This document shows, one piece after another, positions 34,882 to 43,782 of a stretch of DNA of 64,000 bases. The notes below the pieces were generated by a model. It was not told the DNA's origin, did no database searches, and worked only from the letters and a program-made list of their open reading frames with translations. The DNA comes from Micromonospora sp. NBC_01740 (GTDB lineage: Bacteria; Actinomycetota; Actinomycetes; Mycobacteriales; Micromonosporaceae), in contig NZ_CP109150.1 of assembly GCF_035920365.1 (NCBI RefSeq), positions 1,302,001 to 1,366,000 on the forward strand, in the 5' to 3' direction. Each line of letters opens with the position of its first letter. Position 1 is the first letter of the stretch. The translations under genes and the position numbers were made by a program.

Positions 34882-35648
34882 ACGACACCGTCGAGCTGGC
34901 GCCGCACCGGTTCGCCGGCCTGGTCGCCCCGGCGATCGACCGGGCGTTCGTCGCCGGCATCCTCGCCGGCCGCGACGGCGGCGGCGCCGAGCTGAGCCAG
35001 CGGTACGGCGGGCCGGCGGCCACCGGCTTCCTGCTGGAGTTCCGCACCCGCCTCGCGGCGCCGGGCGGGACGGTCGACGAGGCCGGCTTCGCCGCGGTCA
35101 CCCGCTACCGGGACCCGGTCGAGTGCCGGCGGGCCCTGGACAAGCAGGTCGCGTACGGGATGATCCACCGCAGCCCCGAGGGTGGGCTCACCGCCACCGA
35201 GCGCGGGCTGGCCTTCCTCGCCGAGATCTGGCAGGTGCACGCGGAGGTCACCGAGGAGCTCTGGGCGGGGCACGAGGAGCGGGTGCTGCGGCTGGTCGAG
35301 GCGTTCGGCCGGGTACTCACGTGCGCGCTGGTGCTGGCCGACGAGGAGGGCGCCGACGCGGGCGCCGCGTTCGCCGCGACGGCGCCGCCCTACGAGCCGG
35401 ACGGCACCACGACCGGCGTGCTGCTGCTGAACCGGCTCGGCACGATGCGCTACCACCGGGCCGACGCGCACGCCGCCGCGTGGACGGCCGCCGGGCACAG
35501 CGCGGCGAGCGCCGCCGCCCTGCCGCCCGGCCCCGAGCAGCTCGCCATCGAGCTGGAGACCGACCGGCGGGCCGCCGCCCCGTACGCCGTGCTGACCGCC
35601 GAGGAGCGGCTGGCGGTGCTGGCCGACCTGGCGGCGCTGCCCGGCTGA
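34878..35648 (+). CDS. SCO6745/SalK-like helical protein
   Basis: The protein has 256 residues from GTG 34878, overlapping the Nudix stop. It is helical with no membrane segments. The C-terminal region VLLLNRLGTMRYHRADAHAAAWTAAGHSA resembles the LREHRGDAHVAAL-type signature of SalK/SCO6745 proteins, and the N-terminal half carries a winged-helix-like region (KQVAYGMIHRSPEGGLTATERGLAFLAE). The function of this family is unknown. Coupling to a Nudix hydrolase hints at a shared nucleotide-related task. Confidence 0.6.
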   Translation: MNDTVELAPHRFAGLVAPAIDRAFVAGILAGRDGGGAELSQRYGGPAATGFLLEFRTRLAAPGGTVDEAGFAAVTRYRDPVECRRALDKQVAYGMIHRSPEGGLTATERGLAFLAEIWQVHAEVTEELWAGHEERVLRLVEAFGRVLTCALVLADEEGADAGAAFAATAPPYEPDGTTTGVLLLNRLGTMRYHRADAHAAAWTAAGHSAASAAALPPGPEQLAIELETDRRAAAPYAVLTAEERLAVLADLAALPG

Positions 35649-35727
35649 CCCGGTTGGCCGCAGGGGTGCCGCCGCGCGGGGCTATCCTCCAGCGGTGACC
35701 GGGAGTCGTACGAGGGAGGACGCCTCA

Positions 35728-36459
35728 ATGATCGGGATGGTGCTCGCAGCCGGGGCGGGGCGCCGGCTGCGCCCGTACACCGACACCCTGCCCAAGGCGT
35801 TGGTGCCGGTGGACGGCGACACCACCATCCTGGACATCGCGCTGCGCAACCTGGCCGAGGTGGGGCTCACCGACATCGTGATCGTGGTCGGCTACGCCGC
35901 CGACGCGGTCGTCTCCCGCCAGGCCGACCTGGAGAAGCGGTACGGCGTCACGCTCACCCTCGTGCACAACGACAAGGCCGAGGAGTGGAACAACGCGTAC
36001 TCCCTCTGGCTGGCCCGGGAGCACTTCGCCCGGGGAGTGCTGCTGGTCAACGGCGACACCGTGCACCCGGTGAGCGTGGAGAAGACCCTGCTGGCCGAGC
36101 GCGGCCCGGGCATCCTGCTCGCCGTCGACACCATCAAGCCGCTGGCCGAGGAGGAGATGAAGACCACCTTCGACGCCGCCGGCCAGCTCACCCGGATTAC
36201 CAAGATCATGGACCCGGGCGAGGCGTACGGGGAGTACATCGGCGCGACGCTGATCGAGCCGCAGGTGGCCGACGCCCTCGCCGACGCGCTGGAGGCGACG
36301 TGGCGACGTGACCCGAACCTCTACTACGAGGACGGCTACCAGGAGTTCGCCGACCGGGGTGGCGAGGTGCGGGCGGCGCCGATCGGCGACGTCTCCTGGG
36401 TCGAGGTCGACAACCACGCCGACCTGGCCCGGGCGCGGGAGATCGCGTGCCACTACTAG
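35728..36459 (+). CDS. Nucleotidyltransferase (LicC/phosphocholine-cytidylyltransferase-like)
   Basis: The protein has 243 residues from ATG 35728 with GAGGGAGGA at 35712-35720. It has the NTP-transferase signature GMVLAAGAGRRLRPYTDTLPKAL, the uridine/cytidine-binding Gly-rich start and the conserved lysine, then GVLLVNGDTVHP (metal-binding aspartate) and VSWVEVDNHADLARA at the end. It probably activates a phosphorylated alcohol with CTP. It overlaps the next gene by 13 bases and precedes a CDP-alcohol phosphotransferase, which strongly suggests that the activated product is CDP-linked. Confidence 0.88.
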   Translation: MIGMVLAAGAGRRLRPYTDTLPKALVPVDGDTTILDIALRNLAEVGLTDIVIVVGYAADAVVSRQADLEKRYGVTLTLVHNDKAEEWNNAYSLWLAREHFARGVLLVNGDTVHPVSVEKTLLAERGPGILLAVDTIKPLAEEEMKTTFDAAGQLTRITKIMDPGEAYGEYIGATLIEPQVADALADALEATWRRDPNLYYEDGYQEFADRGGEVRAAPIGDVSWVEVDNHADLARAREIACHY

Positions 36460-37514
36460 CCCGTACGGTCAACACCCCGCTGGTGATCGAGGTCCGGCGG
36501 GGTGCGGTGGCCGACCTCGGGCCGCTGCTGGCCGACCGGCGGATCTCGGCCGGCGGGGACGTGGCCGTCGTGGTCGGCCCCGGGCAGGGTGAACGGATCG
36601 TCGAGCTGTGCCGGCCGTCGCTCGGCGCGGCCGACGTCTTCACCGTCGCCGGCGGCACCATCGACGCGGCGAACGACCTCGGTGACCGGCTGCGCCGCCG
36701 CCACTACGACGCCGTGGTGGGCATCGGCGGCGGCAAGACCATCGACACCGCCAAGTACGCCGCCACCCGCTACGGGATCCCGATGGTGACGGTGGCGACG
36801 AGCCTGGCGAACGACGGCATCGCCTCCCCCACCGCCTCGCTCGACCACGAGGGCGGCAAGGGCTCCTACGGGGTGCACATCCCGATCGCGGTCATCGTCG
36901 ACCTCGACTTCGTGGAGAACGGCCCGGACCGGCAGACCCAGGCCGGCATCGGCGACGCGGTGAGCAACCTGAACGCCTGCGCCGACTGGGAGCTGGCCCA
37001 CGAGGTACGCGGCGAGCCCATCGACGGGCTCGCGGTGACTTTGGCCAGGACGGGCGCCGAGGCGCTGCTCAACCATCCCGGCAAGATCACCGACGACGCC
37101 TTCCTCACCACGCTGGCCGAGGCGCTGATCATGGGCGGCATCGCCAGCTCGGTGTGCGGGTCGACGCGCCCCGCCAGCGGCGGCGACCACGAGATCTCCC
37201 ACGCGATCGACCGGCTGCACCCCGGCACCGCCGCCCACGGCGAGCAGGTGGGGCTCGGCGCCCTCTTCTGCACGTTCCTGCGCGGCGACACCGACCGGTT
37301 CGGCCGGCTCGCCCACTGCCTGCACCGGCACGGCCTCGCCACCACGCCTGGCGACCTGGGCCTGACCGACGAGCAGTTCGTCGATGCCGTGCAGTTCGCG
37401 CCCCGGACCCGACCGGACCGCTACACGATCCTCGAACACCTGGCGATGTCGCCTACCGAGACGCGGGAGCGACTGGCAGACTACGCCGGTGCAATCCGCG
37501 ACCACCTTGGCTGA
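36447..37514 (+). CDS. Iron-containing dehydrogenase, sn-glycerol-1-phosphate dehydrogenase-like
   Basis: The protein has 355 residues from GTG 36447. The NAD(P)-binding motif GIGGGKTIDTAKYAA and the metal site residues (aspartate in NACADWELAHEV, histidines in GGDHEISHAID and HGEQVGLG) match the EgsA/AraM group, which reduces dihydroxyacetone phosphate to sn-glycerol-1-phosphate. Related members act on other keto-phosphates. It is sandwiched, with overlaps on both sides, between a cytidylyltransferase-like enzyme and a CDP-alcohol phosphotransferase, so its product is probably the polyol phosphate that becomes a lipid head group. Confidence 0.87.
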   Translation: MPLLARTVNTPLVIEVRRGAVADLGPLLADRRISAGGDVAVVVGPGQGERIVELCRPSLGAADVFTVAGGTIDAANDLGDRLRRRHYDAVVGIGGGKTIDTAKYAATRYGIPMVTVATSLANDGIASPTASLDHEGGKGSYGVHIPIAVIVDLDFVENGPDRQTQAGIGDAVSNLNACADWELAHEVRGEPIDGLAVTLARTGAEALLNHPGKITDDAFLTTLAEALIMGGIASSVCGSTRPASGGDHEISHAIDRLHPGTAAHGEQVGLGALFCTFLRGDTDRFGRLAHCLHRHGLATTPGDLGLTDEQFVDAVQFAPRTRPDRYTILEHLAMSPTETRERLADYAGAIRDHLG

Positions 37515-38211
37515 GCCCCGTCCCACCGTCGCCGACTTCCACCGGGTGAACCGGGGCGGCGGCCTGTTCAGCGAATCGATCAGCCAGTGGCTGGGCGCGG
37601 TCTTCGCGCTCGTCGCCCAGCGCCTCGGGCTGCGCCCGACCGCGCTGACCATCGCCAACCTGGTGCTCGGCCTGGCCACCTCGATCACCGTGGTCGCGCT
37701 CGCCGGGCGGGTCGCCGCCGGCGACGTGCCGGCCTGGGCGGTCGGCCTACTCGCGCTGGTCGGCTGGCAGGTGGCGTACTGCCTGGACTGCGCCGACGGT
37801 CAGCTCGCCCGGGTGACGGGGCAGGGCAGCGCGGCGGGCGCCCGCGTCGACGTGCTCTGCGACGTGGCCGCCCAGATCGCCCTGGTCGCCGCCCTGTCGG
37901 CGACGGCCGTGGCGCAGGAGCCGTCGACGCCGAGCTGGCTGGTCGCGGTCTTCGCCGGCACCTGGATGGTCAACCTGGTGACCTCCGTGATGCAGGCCGG
38001 CCCGAACGCCGCCAGCATGGTCACCTCGACCTCGCTGCCCGTACGCCTGGTGAAGCTGGTCCGCGACTACGGTGCGGTCATCTTCGCCGCCGGCCTGGTG
38101 CTGGCCTTCGCCCCCGCCCTCGTCCTCTGGGTGATGGTCGCGTTCACGATCGTCAACGGCGGTTTCCTGCTGGCCAGCATCGCCTTCTCCGCCCGCGCCT
38201 CCCTCCGCTAG
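37489..38211 (+). CDS. CDP-alcohol phosphatidyltransferase family membrane enzyme
   Basis: The protein has about 240 residues from GTG 37489, overlapping the previous gene by 26 bases. The signature D-x2-D-G-x2-A-R-x8-G-x3-D-x3-D is complete (DCADGQLAR then GARVDVLCD), the metal and CDP site of this family. Five or six membrane helices are visible. It transfers a phospho-alcohol from a CDP-carrier to an acceptor. As the last gene of the three-gene operon it should use the CDP-linked product of the first two. A palindromic repeat lies about 140 bases downstream. Confidence 0.92.
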   Translation: MQSATTLAEPRPTVADFHRVNRGGGLFSESISQWLGAVFALVAQRLGLRPTALTIANLVLGLATSITVVALAGRVAAGDVPAWAVGLLALVGWQVAYCLDCADGQLARVTGQGSAAGARVDVLCDVAAQIALVAALSATAVAQEPSTPSWLVAVFAGTWMVNLVTSVMQAGPNAASMVTSTSLPVRLVKLVRDYGAVIFAAGLVLAFAPALVLWVMVAFTIVNGGFLLASIAFSARASLR

Positions 38212-38214
38212 CGC

Positions 38215-38325
38215 CTAGCCGTCACGATCCGCCAAGGCGTCTCCGGCCAGCCGAGGGTCCGCACGCGGCACGCTGTCGAGCCGATGTCGTAGCCGCTCCA
38301 TCACCCTCGTGCTGATCACCGGCAC
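38215..38325 (-). pseudogene. Possible C-terminal gene remnant
   Basis: A short frame ending at 38215 encodes VPVISTRVMERLRHRLDSVP... with gene-like codon use and continues upstream to about 38350. There it runs into palindromic element copy B, where a TAA closes the frame. It could be the 3' scrap of a gene interrupted by the element, or chance coding bias. No family is recognised. Confidence 0.25.
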
Positions 38326-38352
38326 GTTGGCCGCGCCGTCCTCCGGCCAACG

Positions 38353-38406
38353 GGAGATCTTGGTACGCAATGGCCCTTATAGGGGCCGCTAGCTACCAAG
38401 ATCTCC
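38353..38406. repeat. Dispersed 54-bp palindromic element, copy B
   Basis: The same 11-base ends GGAGATCTTGG / CCAAGATCTCC as copy A (25254-25307), the same total length of 54, and a centre of GGCCCTTATAGGGGCC. It lies between the convergent CDP-alcohol transferase and GT4 genes. The rest of the 38212-38511 gap shows only the possible remnant at 38215-38325. Confidence 0.75.
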
Positions 38407-38511
38407 GGAGGTCCTAAGGATTGGGACGGGGCTCCCGGAGGGCAGGAGCGGCTTCTGGTCAGGCCCCGAACCCCGCAGCAGCACGGCGATCGCTCTGCCC
38501 GCGGGCGTCGG

Positions 38512-39771
38512 TCAGTGGCGGCGGGCGACGCCCGCGTACACGTCAAGGAGGCGCTTGGTGACCACGTCGGGGTGGAACGTGCGCTCGTAGCGGGCGCGCG
38601 CCGCCGGGGCCAGCGTCGCGGCCCCCGCCCGGGCCACCGGCAGGGCGGCGGCCATGGCGGCCGGCTCCGGGGGGACCACCCAGCCCGCCTCGCCCGCCTG
38701 CACGCCGGCGGGCAGCGCGACGCGGCCCTCTCCCGGCACGGCCGTGGCGACGGCGGCCGGGCCGGTGCCGGCCGGCTCCCGGGGCGCGTCGGCGCCGACG
38801 AGGTACGGGATGCCGCCGAGCGCGGTGCCGAGCACCGGGCGGCCGGCGGCGAACGCCTCGATGATCACGGTGGGCAGCACGTCGTGCCAGGTGGAGGCCG
38901 CGATGATCACCGCGCTGGCCTCGACCGCGGCGCGCACCCCGGCGCGGTCCAGCGGCCCGAGGTAGGTCACGTCGGCGCGCTCGGCGGCGGCAGCCTCGGC
39001 CAGCGGGCGCAGCTCGCCGTCGCCCGCGATGCGCAGCGGGCCGAGCGCCCCGTCCGGGTGCCGCCGCCAGGCGTCCAGCAGCAGGTCCAGCCCCTTCTCT
39101 GGGGAGAGCCGGGCCATGTAGAGGAAGCCGTCGCCGAGCGGCGCGGGCGTTCCCGGGTCGGGGATGCCGTTCGGCTTCACCACGATCCGCTCGGCGGGGA
39201 TGCCGTAGTCGCGCAGGTGGTCGGCGACCGCCGAGGTGAGCGCGACGAAGCGGTCGACCGAGCGCCAGGTGCCCCGGTGCACAGCCAGCGTGGTCGCCAT
39301 CAGGGCGCTCTGCGCCCGCGAGCCCCGGTAGCAGCGGTGCACGATCGCCGGCACCCCCAGGGCCCGGCCCCGGCAGTCCTGGCAGATCATCCCGTCCCGG
39401 AAGTAGAGCCCCGAGGAGCAGACCTGGCGGTAGTTGTGCACCGTCTGCACCACCGGCACGCCGTGCCGGTGCGCGGTCCGCACGATCCAGGGCGAGATCA
39501 GGGGGTACGGGTTGTGCAGGTGCAGCACGTCTGGCCGGTGCTCCGTGATGAGCCGGCTCAGGTCCTCCTGCGCGCGGGGCGCCCAGATCGGCGAGATCGG
39601 CAGCAGCGCCTTGGCCGACTTCGACATCGTCGGGATCTCGTCCGAGCTGCGGATGAACGGCAGCACCTCCACCCCGGCTGCGGTGAGCTGGGCGATCTCC
39701 GCGTCGACGATCGTGTTCTCACCGGAGGGCTGAGCCTCCCGGTACCGGTTGTGCGCCACCACGATTCTCAC
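38512..39771 (-). CDS. Family 4 glycosyltransferase
   Basis: The protein has 419 residues. GT-B fold: N-terminal VVAHNRYREAQPSGENTIVDAEI, the acceptor-side HNPYPLISPWIVRTAHRHG, and the donor site with YMARLSPEKGLDLLLDAW and the E-x7-E motif EAFAAGRPVLGTALGG. A four-cysteine cluster (CSSGLYFRDGMICQDC and C downstream) resembles the metal-binding insert of polysaccharide GT4 enzymes. It is soluble or peripheral and probably extends an envelope glycan. It lies in a monocistronic position divergent from the DNA glycosylase gene. Confidence 0.9.
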   Translation of the reverse strand: MRIVVAHNRYREAQPSGENTIVDAEIAQLTAAGVEVLPFIRSSDEIPTMSKSAKALLPISPIWAPRAQEDLSRLITEHRPDVLHLHNPYPLISPWIVRTAHRHGVPVVQTVHNYRQVCSSGLYFRDGMICQDCRGRALGVPAIVHRCYRGSRAQSALMATTLAVHRGTWRSVDRFVALTSAVADHLRDYGIPAERIVVKPNGIPDPGTPAPLGDGFLYMARLSPEKGLDLLLDAWRRHPDGALGPLRIAGDGELRPLAEAAAAERADVTYLGPLDRAGVRAAVEASAVIIAASTWHDVLPTVIIEAFAAGRPVLGTALGGIPYLVGADAPREPAGTGPAAVATAVPGEGRVALPAGVQAGEAGWVVPPEPAAMAAALPVARAGAATLAPAARARYERTFHPDVVTKRLLDVYAGVARRH

Positions 39772-39795
39772 GGGAAAGAAGGCTACCGTTGGCTG

Positions 39796-40656
39796 GTGCC
39801 CGAACTACCGGAGGTTGAGGCGCTCACGGACTACCTGCGTGAGCGCGCGGTGGGGCGGCGGGTCGACCGGTTGGAGGTCGCCGCGATCAGCGCCCTGAAG
39901 ACGTACGACCCGGCGCCGACCGCCGCCGCCGGGCGGACCGTGACGGACGCCCGCCGGCACGGCAAGTTCCTCGACGTGGTGCTCGACGGCGACCTGCACC
40001 TGGTGGTCCACCTGGCCCGGGCGGGCTGGCTGCACTACCGGGAGGCGTTTCCGTCCGCCGCCCCGCTGCGCCCCGGCAAGGGCCCGATCGCGCTGCGGGT
40101 ACGCCTCGACGACGGTTCCGGCTTCGACCTGACCGAGGCCGGCACCCAGAAGAGCCTCGCCGTCTACCTGGTCACCGACCCGCAGGCGGTGCCCGGGGTG
40201 GCCCGGCTCGGCCCCGACGCGTTCGCCGCCGACCTGGCCACCTTCACCGAGCGGATGCGCAGCCGCAAGGGCCAGGTCAAGGGGGTGCTCACCGACCAGA
40301 CGGTGCTGGCCGGCGTCGGCAACGCGTACTCCGACGAGATCCTGCACGCGGCGAAGCTGTCCCCGTTCGCGATCACCAGCCGGCTGACCGACGACCAGTT
40401 GGCGACCCTGCACGGGGCGACGCGGGAGGTGCTCGGCGACGCGGTGCGCCGGTCGGTCGGGCAGAAGGCGGCCGAGCTGAAGGGCGAGAAGCGCTCGGGG
40501 CTGAAGGTGCACGCCCGGACGGGGCAGCCCTGCCCGGTCTGCGGGGACACCGTCCGCGAGGTCTCGTTCGCCGATTCCAGCCTCCAGTACTGCGCGACCT
40601 GCCAGACCGGCGGGAAGCCGCTCGCTGACCGCCGGTTGTCGCGGCTCGTACGGTGA
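39796..40656 (+). CDS. Fpg/Nei family DNA glycosylase-AP lyase
   Basis: The protein has 286 residues from GTG 39796. The mature N-terminus PELPEVEAL provides the catalytic proline and glutamate. The helix-two-turn-helix has the conserved LAGVGNAYSDEILHAAKLSP, and the C-terminal zinc finger is CPVCGDTVREVSF...YCATCQTGGKPL, extended with an atypical GGKPLADRRLSRL end rather than the usual R-x2-Q-R-x3 ending of MutM. It excises oxidised bases. Which of Fpg, Nei1 or Nei2 it is cannot be decided here. Confidence 0.9.
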   Translation: MPELPEVEALTDYLRERAVGRRVDRLEVAAISALKTYDPAPTAAAGRTVTDARRHGKFLDVVLDGDLHLVVHLARAGWLHYREAFPSAAPLRPGKGPIALRVRLDDGSGFDLTEAGTQKSLAVYLVTDPQAVPGVARLGPDAFAADLATFTERMRSRKGQVKGVLTDQTVLAGVGNAYSDEILHAAKLSPFAITSRLTDDQLATLHGATREVLGDAVRRSVGQKAAELKGEKRSGLKVHARTGQPCPVCGDTVREVSFADSSLQYCATCQTGGKPLADRRLSRLVR

Positions 40657-40909
40657 GTGACGACACTGCCGACTACGGAACGGAATCGGCCATCCCGCGC
40701 CGAAGGTCTGAGTTGCGGCTCTACCGGGCCCGTCATCCATCGGTATAGTGGCTCGGTCCCCGGCTTCTGAAATGGCGCGGAGCCGGCCAGACGCCCGGCG
40801 GCACCACACCCGGCGCGTTGTCCCTCGGGTCAGCGCACGGGTCGGTGCCCGCGTGGGAGACTGGGACGGTGGGCGACCGGGCCCTCACGGTGAGTGAGCG
40901 GCTCGTGTC

Positions 40910-42493
40910 ATGCGGGAGGACATGGGTGAGGTGACGACAAGCCTCCAGCGCCCGGTAACCAACACAGGCCGGAGCAAACTCGTGCGGCACGTCGACAGCT
41001 TCGAGATCCAGCCGCCGGCACCGCCGTCCCACAACGGCGTACCCCGGTCCGCGTGGGCTCGGGCCCGCCGTCGCGTGTCCCGCTGGCACCGCCCCTACAT
41101 CACGCTCCTGCTGCTGCTCGACTTCGCAGCCGCCGCGGTCGCCAGCCTGATCGCCATCGAGACGTTCGACCAGTCGCGGGCGGGCTTCTACAACGCCGAG
41201 CAGGACCCGACGTGGTTCCACACGGTGGCGTTCGGGCTCCTGCCGCTCGGCTGGCTCGTCAGCCTCTGGGCCAACCGGGCCTACGACCGGCGCTACCTCG
41301 GGCTGGGCCCCGACGAGTACAAGCGGGTGATCCGGGCCGGAGTCGCCGTCGCCGCGACGGTGTCCTTCCTCGCCTTCGCCACCAAGACCGACCTGTCCCG
41401 CTACACGGTCGGCACCGCCCTGCTCGCGGCGCTGCTGCTGATCCTGCTGAACCGGATGCTCTGCCGCTTCGTGCTGCACGTGGTCCGGCGCAACATCAGC
41501 CAGGCGGGCCACCGGATGGTGCTGATCGGCACCCTGCCGGAGTGCCTGGAGGTCTACACGGCGGTCACCCGCAACCCGGCCGCCGGGCTGATGCCGGTCG
41601 CCATCCACATCACCGACGGCTACGCGGCGGCCAAGGGCATCGAGACCCCGGTCCCCGTGTACGCGGGCCGCGACGTCCTCGCCCTCGTCCGGGAGGTCGG
41701 CGGCGACACGATCGCGGTCTGCGGCTCGGCGAGCTCCGAGCCGGGCGAGCTGCGCCGGCTGGCCTGGCAGTTGGAGGGCTCGGGCGTCGACCTGGTCGTC
41801 GCCCCGCAGCTGACCGACATCGCCGGCCCCCGGGTGCACATCCGGCCGATCGAGGGCCTGCCGCTGCTGCACGTCGAGGAGCCGACCCTCTCCGGGCCGG
41901 CGCTGCTGGCCAAGAACCTGATGGACCGGGTGGCCGCCGGGTTCGGCCTGCTGCTGCTGGCCCCGGTCTTCCTGTTCATCGCGGTCGCGATCCGGATCTC
42001 CGACCCGGGCCCGGTCTTCTTCCGCCAGCCCCGGGTGGGCCACGAGGGCCGCACCTTCCGGGTCTGGAAGTTCCGCACCATGTACGTGAACGCGGAGGAC
42101 CGGCTGGCCAGCCTGGTCGACCGGAACGAGACCGACGGCATGCTGTTCAAGATGAAGGAGGATCCCCGGGTCTTCCCGGTGGGCCGCTTCCTGCGCGCCT
42201 CCTCGCTGGACGAGCTGCCGCAGTTGATCAACGTGTTGAAGGGCGAGATGTCGCTGGTCGGGCCGCGCCCGCTGCCCGCCGACGACGGCGACTTCCTCGG
42301 CGACGTGCGCCGCCGCCTGCTGGTCCGGCCGGGCATGACGGGGCTGTGGCAGGTCTCCGGCCGCTCCGACCTGTCCTGGGACGAGGCGGTCCGGCTCGAC
42401 CTCTACTACGTCGACAACTGGTCGCTGGCGTACGACCTGAGCATCCTGTGGCGCACCGTCGGGGTGGTGCTCGCCCGCAAGGGCGCGTACTGA
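40910..42493 (+). CDS. Polyprenyl-phosphate sugar phosphotransferase (exopolysaccharide initiation)
   Basis: The protein has 527 residues from ATG 40910; ATG 40922 or GTG 40931 are alternatives. Four N-terminal membrane helices and a CoA-binding-like Rossmann domain (MVLIGTLPECLEVY) precede the bacterial sugar transferase domain: a further helix, then DPGPVFFRQPRVGHEGRTFRVWKFRTM, SLDELPQLINVLKGEMSLVGPRP and DLYYVDNWSLAYDLSIL. It loads a sugar phosphate onto undecaprenyl phosphate to start a glycan. It may feed the LCP transferases encoded at 55-59 kb. The upstream gap 40657-40909 contains TATAGT at 40743 but no firm promoter. Confidence 0.92.
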   Translation: MREDMGEVTTSLQRPVTNTGRSKLVRHVDSFEIQPPAPPSHNGVPRSAWARARRRVSRWHRPYITLLLLLDFAAAAVASLIAIETFDQSRAGFYNAEQDPTWFHTVAFGLLPLGWLVSLWANRAYDRRYLGLGPDEYKRVIRAGVAVAATVSFLAFATKTDLSRYTVGTALLAALLLILLNRMLCRFVLHVVRRNISQAGHRMVLIGTLPECLEVYTAVTRNPAAGLMPVAIHITDGYAAAKGIETPVPVYAGRDVLALVREVGGDTIAVCGSASSEPGELRRLAWQLEGSGVDLVVAPQLTDIAGPRVHIRPIEGLPLLHVEEPTLSGPALLAKNLMDRVAAGFGLLLLAPVFLFIAVAIRISDPGPVFFRQPRVGHEGRTFRVWKFRTMYVNAEDRLASLVDRNETDGMLFKMKEDPRVFPVGRFLRASSLDELPQLINVLKGEMSLVGPRPLPADDGDFLGDVRRRLLVRPGMTGLWQVSGRSDLSWDEAVRLDLYYVDNWSLAYDLSILWRTVGVVLARKGAY

Positions 42494-42531
42494 CCCTTGG
42501 CGTACGGGCCGGCAGGGGCCAGGATCGCTGC

Positions 42532-43782
42532 GTGGGTGGCAACCTCTCGGGCGTCTTCGGCGTCGTCTCGCTGCTCGCCGCGCTGGGTGCGGCCCTGTTC
42601 GCGGTGGTCCGGCTGCGCGCGCGGCGGGGCATCGCCACGGCCACCCAGCGAGCCACGTACGAGGTGCTGCACACCGCCGGGTTGGCCGCCGAGCAGCTGC
42701 GCGCGGGACTGAGCGCCGCGAACGCGGCGAAGGCCGTACGCCATCTGCGGGCGCTGGTGGGTGCGGCCGGGCTGGCGCTGACGGACCGGGAGAGCCTGCT
42801 CGCCCTCGACGGGCGGGGCGGGCACCACCACGCGCAACTGGTCGCGGCGGCCCGGCGGGCGGTGGCGACGGGCCGCTCGACCGTCCTCGGCGAGCCGGAG
42901 CTGCACTGCGACCGGGTCGACTGCCCGGTACGCGGCGCGGTGGTCGCCCCGCTGACCGGCGCGGACGGGCGCAGGGTCGGGGTGCTGGTCGCGGTCGCCG
43001 ACGGCCAGCCGGAGCCGGGCCTGGTGCAGGCCACCCTGGAGACGGCACACTGGGCCGGCAACCAGCTCGCCCTGGCCGAGCTGGACTCCTCGCGGGAGCG
43101 GCTGGCCCGCGCCGAGGTACGCGCCCTGCGCGCGCAGATCAGCCCGCACTTCATCTACAACGCGCTGACCGCGATCGGCTCGTTCGTCCGCACCGACCCG
43201 GACCGGGCCCGGGAGCTGATCCTGGAGTTCGCCGAGTTCACGCGGTACTCGTTCCGGGCGCACGGCGAGTTCACCACGCTGGCCGAGGAGCTGCGCTCGA
43301 TCGACCGCTACCTGACCATCGAGCGGGCCCGGTTCGGCGACCGGCTCCAGGTGCGCCTCCAGATCGCCCCGGAGGTGCTGCCCGTGACGCTGCCCTTCCT
43401 CTGCCTGCAACCGCTGGTGGAGAACGCCGTCCGGCACGGGTTGTCCCGCAAGCCGGGCACGGGCATGGTGAGCATCGAGGCCCGGGACGCGGGCACCGAG
43501 TGCCACATCACCGTGGAGGACGACGGAGTGGGGATGGATCCGAGCACGCTGACCGCCGGCATCGCCGAGCTGGCCGGCGCCGCCGGGGACCCGGGCGACG
43601 CCGCGCTGGCCGGCGTGGGGGACGACCCGGGCCAGCACGTCGGGCTCTCCAACGTCGACGAGCGGCTCCGGTCGGTCTTCGGGGACGGCTTCGGCCTCGT
43701 CGTCGAGACGGGCCTCGGCTCGGGCACGAAGGTGAGCATGCGGGTGCCGAAGTTCCATCCCGGCGTACGGGCCGGCTCGTGA
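42532..43782 (+). CDS. LytS-type sensor histidine kinase
   Basis: The protein has 416 residues from GTG 42532. One N-terminal membrane helix (VVSLLAALGAALFAVVRL), a GAF-like region with two cysteines (HCDRVDCPV), then the LytS/His_kinase phosphoacceptor region RAQISPHFIYNALTAIGSFV and an HATPase with LVENAVRHGLSRKPG and VEDDGVGMDPS. A glycine/alanine/aspartate-rich insert (GAAGDPGDAALAGVGDDPG) lengthens the ATP lid. Its stop overlaps the LytTR regulator gene by GTGA. In bacteria, systems of this class often control carboxylate uptake or wall metabolism. Confidence 0.92.
   Translation: MGGNLSGVFGVVSLLAALGAALFAVVRLRARRGIATATQRATYEVLHTAGLAAEQLRAGLSAANAAKAVRHLRALVGAAGLALTDRESLLALDGRGGHHHAQLVAAARRAVATGRSTVLGEPELHCDRVDCPVRGAVVAPLTGADGRRVGVLVAVADGQPEPGLVQATLETAHWAGNQLALAELDSSRERLARAEVRALRAQISPHFIYNALTAIGSFVRTDPDRARELILEFAEFTRYSFRAHGEFTTLAEELRSIDRYLTIERARFGDRLQVRLQIAPEVLPVTLPFLCLQPLVENAVRHGLSRKPGTGMVSIEARDAGTECHITVEDDGVGMDPSTLTAGIAELAGAAGDPGDAALAGVGDDPGQHVGLSNVDERLRSVFGDGFGLVVETGLGSGTKVSMRVPKFHPGVRAGS

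Noticed and set aside
35728..38211. Phosphonate biosynthesis operon
   Set aside because: No phosphoenolpyruvate mutase or phosphonopyruvate decarboxylase in the neighbourhood; the dehydrogenase looks G1P-type.
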